From Micromonospora arida (lineage in GTDB: Bacteria > Actinomycetota > Actinomycetes > Mycobacteriales > Micromonosporaceae), in assembly GCF_003857035.1 (NCBI RefSeq), contig NZ_QGSY01000191.1:1-63064 (forward strand): a stretch of DNA of 63,064 bases, read 5' to 3'. Positions 1 through 7,957 of this stretch are shown here, piece after piece (the stretch's first letter is position 1; each line of letters starts with the position of its first letter). A program made the translations under genes and the position numbers. The notes beneath the pieces were generated by a model that saw only the letters and a program-made list of their open reading frames with translations, was not told the DNA's origin and did no database searches.

Positions 1-77
1 TTTTTTTTTTTCAAGCAGAAGGCGGCATACGAGTTTACTACGCGTCTCGTGGGCTCGGAGATGTGTATAAGGGACAG
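1..77. other. Nextera/P7 sequencing adapter at the contig end
   Basis: Bases 1-11 are poly-T. Bases 12-33 match the Illumina P7 flow-cell oligo with one mismatch (G for A in AAGACGG), 36-43 (TACTACGC) sit where the 8-base i7 index belongs, 44-58 match the read-2 linker, and 59-77 match the 19-bp Tn5 mosaic end with one mismatch (G for A in AAGAGACAG). The poly-T is what read-through past the adapter gives on the opposite strand. This is technical sequence, so the biological contig begins near base 78. Confidence 0.97.
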
Positions 78-419
78 GGTGGGCTCCGCGGGTGGGGTTG
101 GTGGGGCGGCGATGGCGTGGAGCAGGTGCTTGGCGTCGGTGACCTGGTCCTGTTCGGTGGCTGCCTTGGGGCTCAGGGTGGCGATGGCTTCGGCGATCTG
201 GTTCGCCATTGCGATCTGGTGGTGGAGCTTGTCGTCGCCGCTGGGGACGGAGTGAAGGGCTCGGGCGGCCAAGGTGGCGATGTGCCGGGCGAGGGTGGTG
301 TGCGCGTCGGCGGGGTCGAGCTTGTGGTGCTGGATCAGGGCGGGGTCGACGTGCTGGAGCTGGTTGGCCAGCTCGCGAGTGATGAGGTGCTCGTAAACGC
401 CCCGCTCAAGATCCGTCAT
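78..419 (-). CDS. DUF3427-type DEAD/DEAH helicase, N-terminal fragment (truncated by the contig end)
   Basis: The minus strand reads openly from an ATG at 419 into the adapter junction, giving 114 codons. The protein starts MTDLERGVYEHLITREL and continues with a HVDPALIQ/LDPADAHTTLARHI helical region. As I recall them, this resembles the N-terminal lead-in of large actinobacterial superfamily II helicases that carry a DUF3427 domain; those proteins run to about 1000 residues, so most of the gene, including any PLD-like and helicase domains, would be outside the window. The start is supported by a TAGATT hexamer six bases upstream and the lack of a Shine-Dalgarno, as in other probable leaderless genes here. 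Family assignment rests on the N-terminus only. Confidence 0.6.
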
Positions 420-425
420 CCACGC

Positions 426-431
426 AATCTA
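426..431 (-). promoter_or_regulatory. -10 element TAGATT, probable leaderless start
   Basis: On the minus strand TAGATT lies six bases before the ATG at 419. No Shine-Dalgarno is visible, so transcription probably begins at or next to the start codon. Confidence 0.5.
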
Positions 432-665
432 ATCGGTCGTGGCGTTGAGGCGTTGCCCTGACTAGGCGAGGAATTCCGCGCGTCGGTTCATCGGCAGATG
501 AATATATCGGTGTTTAAGCCTGACGGAACCGATGCCTTGACAACCGATTGTGCTGTGGCTCTCGACGTCCGTGCGGCCAGTCTGCTAGTCAGGGCGGAGG
601 GTTCTCTGCATCTATCGTCGATGTTCCTTGGCTCGGATCGAGCGTCAAACCCGGTGGCTCCACGG

Positions 666-1226
666 CTAGCTAAAAGGACGAGGGCAAATCGGGGCGGTGC
701 GGACCATGACATCGAAGGTTGGTGCGGTTTCCCAGTTGGGGCGCAGCTTGGTGACCTTGTTCCAGCCCCAGGAGCGGTACGCCATCTGGGCGGCAGCATT
801 GTCGGGACGGACCAAGAGCGTGGATCGCGGTTCAGCCCGGCCCGCGACAAGCTCGTCGTGCAGCGCCGCCGCAATGCCCCTACGTCGCCAGGCACGGTGT
901 ACCAGCAGCTCGCTGATCGCAAAGGTGCGTTTCCCGTCCTCCTCGGTGAACCCGGGCGGGACGGGCTCATGGATGCCCTCCCACCACCGTGTCTGCGGAG
1001 GTAGCGGAAAGCCATAGATGTAGCCGACCAGGGCCTCATCGACCGATGCGGTAGCCAATTCCCATCCAACTCGCTGCATATGCAGATCAAGCTGACGCCG
1101 GTAGCGGTCCTCGCTGTAGAACTCGCCGCCACCCGCGTAGACCTCCAGGTAGAGGCCCACGAGCTGATCGAGGATTTCCTTAGCCTCGTTGGCGCTGTGA
1201 TGGCGAAGTTGCAGGCCTTCGATCAC
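666..1226 (-). CDS. GNAT-family N-acetyltransferase
   Basis: A 186-residue protein with a GNAT fold pattern: the ISELLVHRAWRRRGIAAAL segment (about 113-131) is the conserved motif A, with the R-R-G-I-A acetyl-CoA pyrophosphate-binding turn, followed by VRPDNAAAQMAYRSWGW, the usual motif B that closes the cofactor site. The substrate cannot be told. It starts with GTG at 1226 and overlaps the stop of the upstream XRE regulator by four bases (GTGA), so the two genes are probably translationally coupled and act together. About 245 bases of apparently non-coding DNA separate its stop from the helicase gene. Confidence 0.8.
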   Translation of the reverse strand: MIEGLQLRHHSANEAKEILDQLVGLYLEVYAGGGEFYSEDRYRRQLDLHMQRVGWELATASVDEALVGYIYGFPLPPQTRWWEGIHEPVPPGFTEEDGKRTFAISELLVHRAWRRRGIAAALHDELVAGRAEPRSTLLVRPDNAAAQMAYRSWGWNKVTKLRPNWETAPTFDVMVRTAPICPRPFS

Positions 1227-2779
1227 ACACTCACCGCCCGGTCATAGGCATCGACGAACTGACGGGTTGTCGTGGTCGCTTGCCGCGGCGCCGCCAAGCT
1301 CCCGCGCACGTGCGCGAGATGCTGACTTACCCGCTTCGAGTTGATCTGGCGCACGGCGGGTAGGACGTCCAGAGCGATACGTGCCGCCTCGTTGACGTCG
1401 CCCTGCTGGTACACGGCCTCGGAGAGCCGCACCGTGTAGTAGACCTGGTTGCGTCGGTGACCAGGCGAGGGGTTGGCAGTGATCGCGCGCAACGACTGGA
1501 CAGCGCGTTCGGGTCCGTCGAGGGCAAGGTAGGAGAGCCCTTCGATCCCGTTCAGCTCTTGGGCGTTCACGAAGTGGACGAAACCCTGGTCATCCTCGTG
1601 AGTGCCCCGGTCCAACTCCCGGCGCGCCTTGGTCATCTCGCGACTGAATCCACTGGCATCCCTGAGCACGGCGTAAGCGTGCGCCCTGCGCAGGTGCAGC
1701 AACGTGGTGAGTCGAGGTGTGGCCCAACCGGCGGAGACCCGTAGAGCGGCTTCGGCGCAGTGCAACGACTCGCCAGGTTGGCTCTCGCGGATCAGTAGGG
1801 ACAGGTGCGTCAGGGCCCGGACTTCCACTCGTGGGTCATCCGCGATTCGGGCACGGGCTATCGCCTCATTGAGGTACGGCCTCGCCTCAGACCGGCGTTC
1901 GGCGTCGATGGCCAGCCAGGCCGCCTCGATGGAAAGGTCGGCCAGGGCGCTTTGGAGCGCGTCGCCGACCTCTCTGCTGTAGCTGGCCCGCGCCGCCCAA
2001 GCCGACAGCCTGGTGTGCACTTGGATGGCGACGTCGCAGAGGAGGTCGGCACCGGCTACGGCGTCTGCCCGCCGGAGGTCATCAACCAAGGAGCTCGCGA
2101 GCTGCACCTGCTCCATGCCGATTGTCCTGGGCACCTCGGCGGGCCCCGCGAGCAGGTACGTGTGACCGCTAGCAGCGAGTCCCGTGAGCGCGGCCAGTAC
2201 GTTGAATCGTCGGCGGTCCGTAGCGCCACCCCCTTGGCTTGATGCCTCCTCCACGCTAACCGCCGCGGCGGCCCGCCCGCCCTGCTCGGCTGGCAGATCC
2301 TCACCATATGCGCGGTCGGTGCCGTTTGGGATGAGGCTCGTATCGGTCCAGCAAGACTGACCAGGAAGGCGGAACCAAAGGTGTTCTGTGGGTACCCGCA
2401 GCAGCTGTGCCCAGTGCGCCAGTCGGTCCAGGTGCACCAGCGGCGGGCCGTTCTCCACCCGACTGAGCTGCGCCTGCGTGATCCCCAACCACCCCGCCAC
2501 CACGCTCTGCGGCAAGGCGACCCGCCCGTGGTACGGATGGCACCGGTACGCCCTGATCGCCCGCCCCAGATGCCGCTCGGCCAGCGCCAGACGCACCGGC
2601 TCGTGCTCCCAGAAGCTCGCCGGCACCACCGGTGGCGCGCTCAACCGGTCTCGCTCGGCGGCCTGGCACGGCGTACACCGTCCGCTGTCGTTGTCCCGGG
2701 CGAGCCGTCCGCCGCACCGAGGGCAGTTCGCGTGGGTCACCGGCGGCTCCGTCCATCCAGCATCATCGAGCGTATCCAT
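1223..2779 (-). CDS. XRE-family transcriptional regulator with zinc ribbon and TPR-like C-terminus
   Basis: Starting at ATG 2779 the protein has 518 residues. An N-terminal CPRCGG...CTPC pattern (about 19-38) looks like a zinc ribbon. A helix-turn-helix of XRE type follows around 83-120 (ALPQSVVAGWLGITQAQLSRVENG). The rest is alpha-helical and rich in paired helices typical of TPR-like repeats, as in actinobacterial regulators that sense a peptide or protein partner. Longer forms starting at GTG 2800 or TTG 2827 are possible; none has a good ribosome site. It is the first gene of a coupled pair with the downstream acetyltransferase. Regulatory target unknown. Confidence 0.75.
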   Translation of the reverse strand: MDTLDDAGWTEPPVTHANCPRCGGRLARDNDSGRCTPCQAAERDRLSAPPVVPASFWEHEPVRLALAERHLGRAIRAYRCHPYHGRVALPQSVVAGWLGITQAQLSRVENGPPLVHLDRLAHWAQLLRVPTEHLWFRLPGQSCWTDTSLIPNGTDRAYGEDLPAEQGGRAAAAVSVEEASSQGGGATDRRRFNVLAALTGLAASGHTYLLAGPAEVPRTIGMEQVQLASSLVDDLRRADAVAGADLLCDVAIQVHTRLSAWAARASYSREVGDALQSALADLSIEAAWLAIDAERRSEARPYLNEAIARARIADDPRVEVRALTHLSLLIRESQPGESLHCAEAALRVSAGWATPRLTTLLHLRRAHAYAVLRDASGFSREMTKARRELDRGTHEDDQGFVHFVNAQELNGIEGLSYLALDGPERAVQSLRAITANPSPGHRRNQVYYTVRLSEAVYQQGDVNEAARIALDVLPAVRQINSKRVSQHLAHVRGSLAAPRQATTTTRQFVDAYDRAVSV

Positions 2780-2860
2780 TGAACACGCTGCGTGGAGCAC
2801 TGGTATACGCGCGACGCATATCGTCAAAGGACCGCCGAAAAGCGAGCGGACTACAACTAC

Positions 2861-3379
2861 TCAGGACGTGCGCGCCGCCCGCAGCGCCTCGATGACCACG
2901 TTCCAACGCCCCGGCCCGTTCACCGACTCCAGCGGCTTCCCGTCCGCCACGACCACGCCGGCAGCGCGCAACACCGCCAGGTGACCTGCGTACGCCGGAT
3001 GCGCGGCCAACTCCGCCTTGGTGTGCGGAAACGCGATGATCGGCAACCCCGCCCCCAGCGACTCGTTGAGGACGCCCAGCGCCAGCGTGTCGTTGATGCC
3101 CAACGCCCACTTCGTGACCGTGTTGAACGTGACCGGCGCGGCCACCACCACATCGGCCGGCGGGTGCGGCTCCGGGTCGCCGGGCATCCGCCACTCCACG
3201 CGTACCAGATAGCCGGTCTTGTCTTGCAACGCCTGACGGTCGAGCCACGTCGCGGCGGTCGGGCTCACGATCATGCAGACCCGCCACCCGTCGGCGGTAA
3301 GGAGGTCGACCAGCTCGTCGATGTGTTCCGCCGGACCCGCGGCGCAGACGACCAGATAGAGCACCGGGCGTTCCGTCAT
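2861..3379 (-). CDS. Flavoprotein of the phosphopantothenoylcysteine decarboxylase-like (HFCD) family
   Basis: The 172-residue product begins with a beta strand and a glycine-containing turn (LYLVVCAAGPAEHIDEL). It has the family's conserved SPTAATWLD segment (about 39-47), then ADVVVAAPVTFNTVTKWALGI (about 75-95), which in this fold contacts FMN and carries the PXMNxxMW-like region in a degenerate form, and a closing AFPHTKAEL strand. Proteins of this fold bind FMN and some oxidatively decarboxylate cysteine thiols; single-domain actinobacterial members have no assigned reaction. It lies alone between the XRE gene and a divergent reductase. The start ATG has a CAGACT six bases upstream, a weaker version of the leaderless pattern seen elsewhere. 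Confidence 0.75.
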   Translation of the reverse strand: MTERPVLYLVVCAAGPAEHIDELVDLLTADGWRVCMIVSPTAATWLDRQALQDKTGYLVRVEWRMPGDPEPHPPADVVVAAPVTFNTVTKWALGINDTLALGVLNESLGAGLPIIAFPHTKAELAAHPAYAGHLAVLRAAGVVVADGKPLESVNGPGRWNVVIEALRAARTS

Positions 3380-3599
3380 GCCCGCAGTCTGCCCGATTCG
3401 ACAGTCGCGACGTCGAGCGCATACCGATCGCGCATGCCACCCATGATCACCACGACATGCCGTTGTGCCTGGTCAGCAGCGACAGTCGACGCATGGCCCG
3501 GGGCGGGTGCCTTGTCCCGGAGTTGCGCCGGCCCTCAACGGCGCAGCTCCTCCCCGCCCGCCCCGGTGCCAGCCCATGACTCAACGACTTGGAGCCGGC

Positions 3600-4706
3600 A
3601 TGCCCACCGTGATCGACGACGACCCCCCGGCCCGCGTGGGCCTGGCCGCCGCCTGGGACTCGGTCGACATACGGGCCGCCGCAGACTTCTGGTGCACAGT
3701 CGAAGACCGCCGAGCTGGGCTGCTCCCACACCGCGACGCGTCGCTCTTCTTCACCGCGCTGGGCCGCCTCCTGGTCGGCGGCGACGACCCGGCGAGCCGG
3801 GCGGCGCTGCTCCGGGTGCTCGGCCACGCGTACCGTCATTTCGACCTGCTTCCGCACGCCACCACCATCGGCGACGGGTTGCTCGCCACCGTGGCCCGCC
3901 ACGCGCGCCCGCTGTGGACGCCGCAGCTCACCATCGCCGCCGAGCGCGCCCTGTGCCGCGCCACGCACGCCATCCACCGCGCCGCCGCGCAGGCCGGCGA
4001 CGGCCGGGCCTGGTGGCACGTCGAGGTGATCGGCCACGATCGGCCGTCGCCCGACATCGCCATCCTGACGGTACGTCCCTGGCGGCGCCTGCCCTTCCAG
4101 CCAGGTCAGGCCGTGCCGGTCTGCACGCCGCGCCTGCCCGGACATTGGCGCTGGCTCTCACCCGCCAACGCCCCACGGGCGGACGGCACCGTCGAGCTGC
4201 ACGTCCGCGCCGTGCCCGCCGGCACCGTCTCCCACCGCCTGGTCCATGAGGTACGCCCCGGCGAACTGCTCTGGCTCGGCCCACCCGTCGACACCGGCCT
4301 GAGCCTCGACCCGGCGAGCACCAGCGACCTGCTGCTCGTCGCCGGTGGCACCGGCCTGGCGCCGCTGCGCGCCCTGGTCGAGCAGGTCGCCGCCGCACCG
4401 GACGGCCGGCACGTGACGCTGATCGTCGGTGCGCGCACCTTCACCGACCTGTACGACTCGATCACCCTCGACAAGTTGCAGTGCGCCCACGACTGGCTGA
4501 CCATCGTGCCGGCCCTCTCCGACGACCCCTGCGCGGAGTCGGCCGAGCAGGGCGATGCCCTGACCATCGCCCGCGGCCACCACCAGCCCGGCCAGGACAT
4601 CTACCTCTGCGGCCCGCCCGCGATGCTGACTGGCGCGCGGTCACGGCTGCCCGCCCTCGGCATCCCCGCCGCGCGCATCCACCTGCCCAGCGGCTTCACC
4701 TGCTGA
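3600..4706 (+). CDS. Globin domain fused to FAD/NAD(P)H oxidoreductase (flavohaemoglobin-like)
   Basis: The protein (368 residues) has a globin-like helical region at about 15-135; AYRHFDLLPHATTIGDGLLATV aligns with the region of flavohaemoglobins just after the proximal histidine. A reductase half follows: an FAD-binding barrel with PFQPGQAVPV and WRWLSP in place of the usual RxYS motif, then an NAD-binding fold with LLVAGGTGLAPLRAL and the C-terminal YLCGPPAML. In flavohaemoglobins this pairing turns nitric oxide into nitrate; here the haem pocket and FAD motif are divergent, so activity is not certain. ATG 3600 is chosen because GGAG lies at 3591-3594; ATG 3576 is the alternative. Confidence 0.8.
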   Translation: MPTVIDDDPPARVGLAAAWDSVDIRAAADFWCTVEDRRAGLLPHRDASLFFTALGRLLVGGDDPASRAALLRVLGHAYRHFDLLPHATTIGDGLLATVARHARPLWTPQLTIAAERALCRATHAIHRAAAQAGDGRAWWHVEVIGHDRPSPDIAILTVRPWRRLPFQPGQAVPVCTPRLPGHWRWLSPANAPRADGTVELHVRAVPAGTVSHRLVHEVRPGELLWLGPPVDTGLSLDPASTSDLLLVAGGTGLAPLRALVEQVAAAPDGRHVTLIVGARTFTDLYDSITLDKLQCAHDWLTIVPALSDDPCAESAEQGDALTIARGHHQPGQDIYLCGPPAMLTGARSRLPALGIPAARIHLPSGFTC

Positions 4707-4718
4707 TGGTGTGCCTAC

Positions 4719-4737
4719 CGGACGAACTCTGTCCGGC
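4719..4737. terminator. Weak hairpin between convergent genes
   Basis: A 6-bp stem (ccggac/gtccgg) with a 7-base loop lies just after the stop of the reductase gene and before the 3' end of the M16 homologue on the other strand. It is short and has no U tract. Confidence 0.3.
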
Positions 4738-4774
4738 CCGCGCATGCACGCCGCTCATGACCCTCGACGTTCGG

Positions 4775-6250
4775 TTACCAGCTGGAACTGAGCTGCCTGA
4801 CGGCCTGGCGAAAACGCCGCGGCGGCAGGACGGCCCGGAGTTTTTCGGCAGCGTCAGCGAAGTCCGAGATCGTGGTGACGCAGCCGTGGCCGAGGTGGGC
4901 GAGCCGGATGACGCCAAACCGCTCGACCACGAGTGCCTGGGACAGCGGGACGGTGTGCACGTTCCCGTCACCGTCCACCGTAGAAATCGCGTCGATGCCG
5001 ATGACCAGCTTGCCCTTGTTGTGGAACCGCTTGGAGAACGGCGGCCTGACGACCTCACCTGCTGGCATGAAACGGGTGGTCCGGCAGGAATCCTCGGTGG
5101 CGCGAGGAAGGTTGGGTTTCGACCCGTACGGTACGACGATCATGGCGCTGGAGAGCCAGCCGGACACGATGTCCCGCGTCGCTTCCGGAGTAAGCCCAGT
5201 CAGCTCGCTGAGTGATTCCGAGCTGTAGATCTCAGCCGTGCCGAGCAGCTCCTGGTGGGTCAAGGATTGAAGGTCGCTGATCGACTGCATCCATTCGATG
5301 TCGCCCTCCATGGCCATGCGCTGCGTTGGCACCCGGTCAGCGATCTCCACTCGATCAATCCCATCGGCGACAAGCCGTTGCAGCTCGGCCCAGAGCAGCT
5401 CCGCCGCGACGGTGGCGTCGAAATTCTTGCCCTTCCTGCCGAAGTCTGGCGTGACCCTCAACCCGAGCTCGTGCCGCGTACTGTCGACGACCTCGCACAT
5501 GAATTCCGCACCACTGGCCACCCCGGCATCGTCTACTGCCTCAGCGACTCGCGACCGCAGTGCCCACATCAGAAGGACCGCTTCCGCGCTGGGTTCGACA
5601 CCGACCATCAGCGCGACACCACGGACCTCGTCGGCGTACCAGATCGGCCCCATTTGGTTGTTGACGAGTGGCGTGCTGCGGGTGACTCGCGGGCCGGCGG
5701 GCAATGGGAGTCGCATCGCCTGCGGCGGTTCGCCCGTCACGGTGAGGACCGCGTTGCCGCTGGTGAAGGACCTCTCGACGTACCGTCGGATCTCGTCCGC
5801 CGTGAAGAGCTTGTAGTCCACTGCGGGCCAGCGCGACAGGCCGAATCCGCTCGGCCCGAAACGCCGCGACAGCAGCGCTCCCCACGGGTCGCGCAGACCT
5901 TCGTCGATGTTCGAGACGTACCGGCTGTCCGCATCGAGGCCCGCGACAGCGTCGGACAGATCCTCCGGTGGAAGATTACTGATAGCCGAGCAGATGGTGG
6001 CGAAATGCCTCACGACCTGATCAGGTGGGCCACCTGCGAGGAACGACGTGTCGTTCATCCAAATGTTGTCCTGGTGATTCTCCGCGACGTGATCCTCCGT
6101 CCAGTCCACCAGGTGCTGGACGAGATGAGTCAGGCCGATGGAGTCGATCTCTTCGTCGCGGGCTCCGCACCCAAAGGTCAACGACGCGGCCAGGGCGCCA
6201 GGCACATTGCGTTGGATGACAGTAACTCCGTCTATCTCCTCACGCCGCAT
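4775..6250 (-). CDS. M16-family (insulinase-like) peptidase homologue with altered zinc motif
   Basis: A 491-residue protein with the opening layout of an M16 domain: LTFGCGARDEE, then IGLTHLVQHLVDW. M16 enzymes bind zinc through HxxEH; here residues 42-46 read H-L-V-Q-H, so the catalytic glutamate is glutamine (codon CAG). A central ERSFTSGNAVLTVTG segment corresponds to the usual end of the first M16 subdomain, and a second subdomain follows (about 230-385). The last 100 residues form an extra region of unknown fold. The likely result is a non-proteolytic member or a binding partner of an active subunit, though no second M16 gene is near. A TACGAT hexamer six bases before the ATG suggests a leaderless mRNA. 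Confidence 0.7.
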   Translation of the reverse strand: MRREEIDGVTVIQRNVPGALAASLTFGCGARDEEIDSIGLTHLVQHLVDWTEDHVAENHQDNIWMNDTSFLAGGPPDQVVRHFATICSAISNLPPEDLSDAVAGLDADSRYVSNIDEGLRDPWGALLSRRFGPSGFGLSRWPAVDYKLFTADEIRRYVERSFTSGNAVLTVTGEPPQAMRLPLPAGPRVTRSTPLVNNQMGPIWYADEVRGVALMVGVEPSAEAVLLMWALRSRVAEAVDDAGVASGAEFMCEVVDSTRHELGLRVTPDFGRKGKNFDATVAAELLWAELQRLVADGIDRVEIADRVPTQRMAMEGDIEWMQSISDLQSLTHQELLGTAEIYSSESLSELTGLTPEATRDIVSGWLSSAMIVVPYGSKPNLPRATEDSCRTTRFMPAGEVVRPPFSKRFHNKGKLVIGIDAISTVDGDGNVHTVPLSQALVVERFGVIRLAHLGHGCVTTISDFADAAEKLRAVLPPRRFRQAVRQLSSSW

Positions 6251-6256
6251 GAGCGG

Positions 6257-6262
6257 ATCGTA
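6257..6262 (-). promoter_or_regulatory. -10 element TACGAT, probable leaderless start
   Basis: Minus-strand TACGAT ends six bases before the ATG at 6250 of the M16 homologue; no Shine-Dalgarno is present. Confidence 0.5.
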
Positions 6263-6323
6263 AGGTGACCGGTCAAGCCAAGGGCTGAGGCGTTCGACCG
6301 TCCGAGGCGGCGGTGCTGTTGGG

Positions 6324-7205
6324 TCAACTGATGGTGTCGCCGAACTCGCGTACCCCGTCGACGTCCAGCGTGATCCGGTCGTTCTCGGTCCACTGGCCGG
6401 TGGCGGCGAGCCAGCTCGGGTCGTCGCGTTCGTCGATGGTGCTCCAACTGTGCCGGTGGTGCCGTAGCTGGATCGGCCCGGTCGACTGGCCCGGCGCGAG
6501 CGTGCCGTCGGTGAAGGTCAGCTCCACCCAGCCGGGGACCGGCGTTCCCGGGGCCGGGTACGGCGGCGCTGGCGTCGTGATCCCACCGGGCGGCCCGCCC
6601 GGCGGACCGAAGAACTGCACGGTCTGCCGGACCCGGTCACAACCCAGCGCGGCCCAGTCGCAGTTCGGCACCAGCGAGGTGTTGCCGCCCTCGAAACGCA
6701 GGTGGTAGCGCACCTGCACAGTGCTCAGGTCGAGCGGCCCGGTGCCGGTGTTGGTGACCTTCAGGAGGTGCTGGATCTGGTTGTTCGTCGCTGACCAGTC
6801 GAGGTTGAGGTAGCTCACCGTGGCACGTCCGCTGGCGGTCCGCACTGTGGTGGCGGGCGAGGTGTCCGAGTAGCCGCCGAGCGCGCGGGCGGCAATAGCG
6901 ATCCGGTACGTCGTGCCGGGTGCGAGGTCGGTCAGCGTGATCGTGGTGTCGGTGGTGGAGCCGAGGAAGCGGTACGTGTTCGGGCCCAGCGGCACCTGCA
7001 CCTCGTAGTTGATCGGCTGCTCCGCACCGGGCTCGACCCAGGCGGAGGGCGCCCAGCTGAGCGTGAGCTGATGTGGTTCGTTGACCACCACCGTGGGGGT
7101 GCCCGGGGTGCTGATCGCCGGCCCGTCGGCGCGGGCGGTGTTGACGGCGAGCAGGCTCGCCAGCGCGGCGAGGGCGATGGTGGCGGTGACGCGGCGAGCA
7201 GGCAT
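6324..7205 (-). CDS. Secreted protein with fibronectin type III and CBM3-like cellulose-binding domains
   Basis: The 293-residue product has a signal peptide (MPARRVTATIALAALASLLA, cleavage after ARA near 27). Residues about 30-125 form a fibronectin type III domain (ITLTDLAPGTTYRIAIAARAL, then TVRTASG). Residues about 128-290 resemble a family 3 carbohydrate-binding module: LNLDWSATNNQIQHLLKVTNTG, then VRYHLRFEGG and a C-terminal WTENDRITLDVDG strand. No catalytic domain is present, so it probably binds cellulose or a similar polymer outside the cell. A GPPGGPPGG turn interrupts the module. The ATG at 7205 is preferred over upstream starts because it begins the signal peptide and has TACGAT six bases before it. 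Confidence 0.75.
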   Translation of the reverse strand: MPARRVTATIALAALASLLAVNTARADGPAISTPGTPTVVVNEPHQLTLSWAPSAWVEPGAEQPINYEVQVPLGPNTYRFLGSTTDTTITLTDLAPGTTYRIAIAARALGGYSDTSPATTVRTASGRATVSYLNLDWSATNNQIQHLLKVTNTGTGPLDLSTVQVRYHLRFEGGNTSLVPNCDWAALGCDRVRQTVQFFGPPGGPPGGITTPAPPYPAPGTPVPGWVELTFTDGTLAPGQSTGPIQLRHHRHSWSTIDERDDPSWLAATGQWTENDRITLDVDGVREFGDTIS

Positions 7206-7211
7206 GACCGA

Positions 7212-7217
7212 ATCGTA
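7212..7217 (-). promoter_or_regulatory. -10 element TACGAT, probable leaderless start
   Basis: Minus-strand TACGAT ends six bases before the ATG at 7205 of the secreted CBM protein. The hexamer and spacing are identical to those before the next gene downstream on the same strand. Confidence 0.5.
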
Positions 7218-7440
7218 ACCGTCATGCATCGTGGTCAATGCAATGTCCCACGTGCTGGCCGGGGTGCGCCGGAATTGCGCATTGTCAAAATTCTGCACAG
7301 ATTTCGCCTGGCGATCAATCAATCCTTCTCAATACGCTGACCAGGCGGCGTATCCATCGGTTCTCCGCGCACGCCGCCCAGCTGACCTGGCCGGTGCTGC
7401 CGCCCGTCCGTCCCTGCGCGCCCACATCGCGAGGTGTCGA

Positions 7441-7938
7441 ATGGTCATTCCACGTCCGGTTCCTGCCGTGTTCGCGGCCGTACTCTGCTGGCTTTTGATC
7501 GTCTTTCCGGCACCCGGTCCGGCCGATGCTGGAGCCGTTGAAAGTCAGGAAATAGCGGATTATCTGTCAACCCACCCGGGTGGGAAGGCGCTCAACGACA
7601 ACGAGATCAGCTACGACGGCGGGGCGCTCATCGTGACCCTGCGGCGACCGATCGGGACGCTCGCCGCCGCCGACTGTCCCTCGGGCTGGTACTGCTTCTA
7701 CGAGTGGCCCAACTACGGCTACCCCCGGGGCCGGCTCTCCGACTGCGGCCGGCAGAGCCTCGCCACCTGGCACTGGCAGTTCCGGGTCGAGTCGGCGCAC
7801 TACAACCTTGGCAGTGGCACGGTGTCGTTCTACTACTACGACACCCGGCTCTTCGACATCGGGGCGGGCAACCGGGTCCGCAGCGACGCGTCCCCCTACC
7901 GGAACTGGCCGAACTACGTGGACCGTCGCTGCCGATGA
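7441..7938 (+). CDS. Small secreted protein, peptidase inhibitor family I36-like (crystallin fold)
   Basis: From ATG 7441 the protein has 165 residues: a signal peptide (about 1-30, VFAAVLCWLLIVFPAPGPADA), then a short linker and a domain with CPSGWYCFYEWPNYGYPRG and FRVESAHYNLGSGTVSFYYYD. The C-P-x-G-x-x-C-x-Y/F pattern followed by a Y-N-x-G-x-x-x-V strand is typical of the SMI/I36 metalloproteinase-inhibitor and microbial beta/gamma-crystallin group common in Streptomyces and Micromonospora. Four cysteines in the mature part could form disulfides. It may inhibit an extracellular peptidase; the target is unknown. It is convergent with the kinase-like gene, 19 bases apart. Confidence 0.7.
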   Translation: MVIPRPVPAVFAAVLCWLLIVFPAPGPADAGAVESQEIADYLSTHPGGKALNDNEISYDGGALIVTLRRPIGTLAAADCPSGWYCFYEWPNYGYPRGRLSDCGRQSLATWHWQFRVESAHYNLGSGTVSFYYYDTRLFDIGAGNRVRSDASPYRNWPNYVDRRCR

Positions 7939-7957
7939 CCCGCGCGGCGTGATCGTC

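Noticed and set aside
49..255. Plus-strand reading frame starting inside the adapter
   Set aside because: Its first ten codons are adapter sequence, and the opposite strand carries a recognisable helicase N-terminus.
488..665. Possible small gene downstream of the first GNAT gene
   Set aside because: Frames there continue only as shadows of the GNAT gene and lack a ribosome site or family resemblance.
2792..3464. Plus-strand frames across the flavoprotein gene
   Set aside because: They are antisense to a recognised flavoprotein and consist of repetitive Arg/Pro/His.
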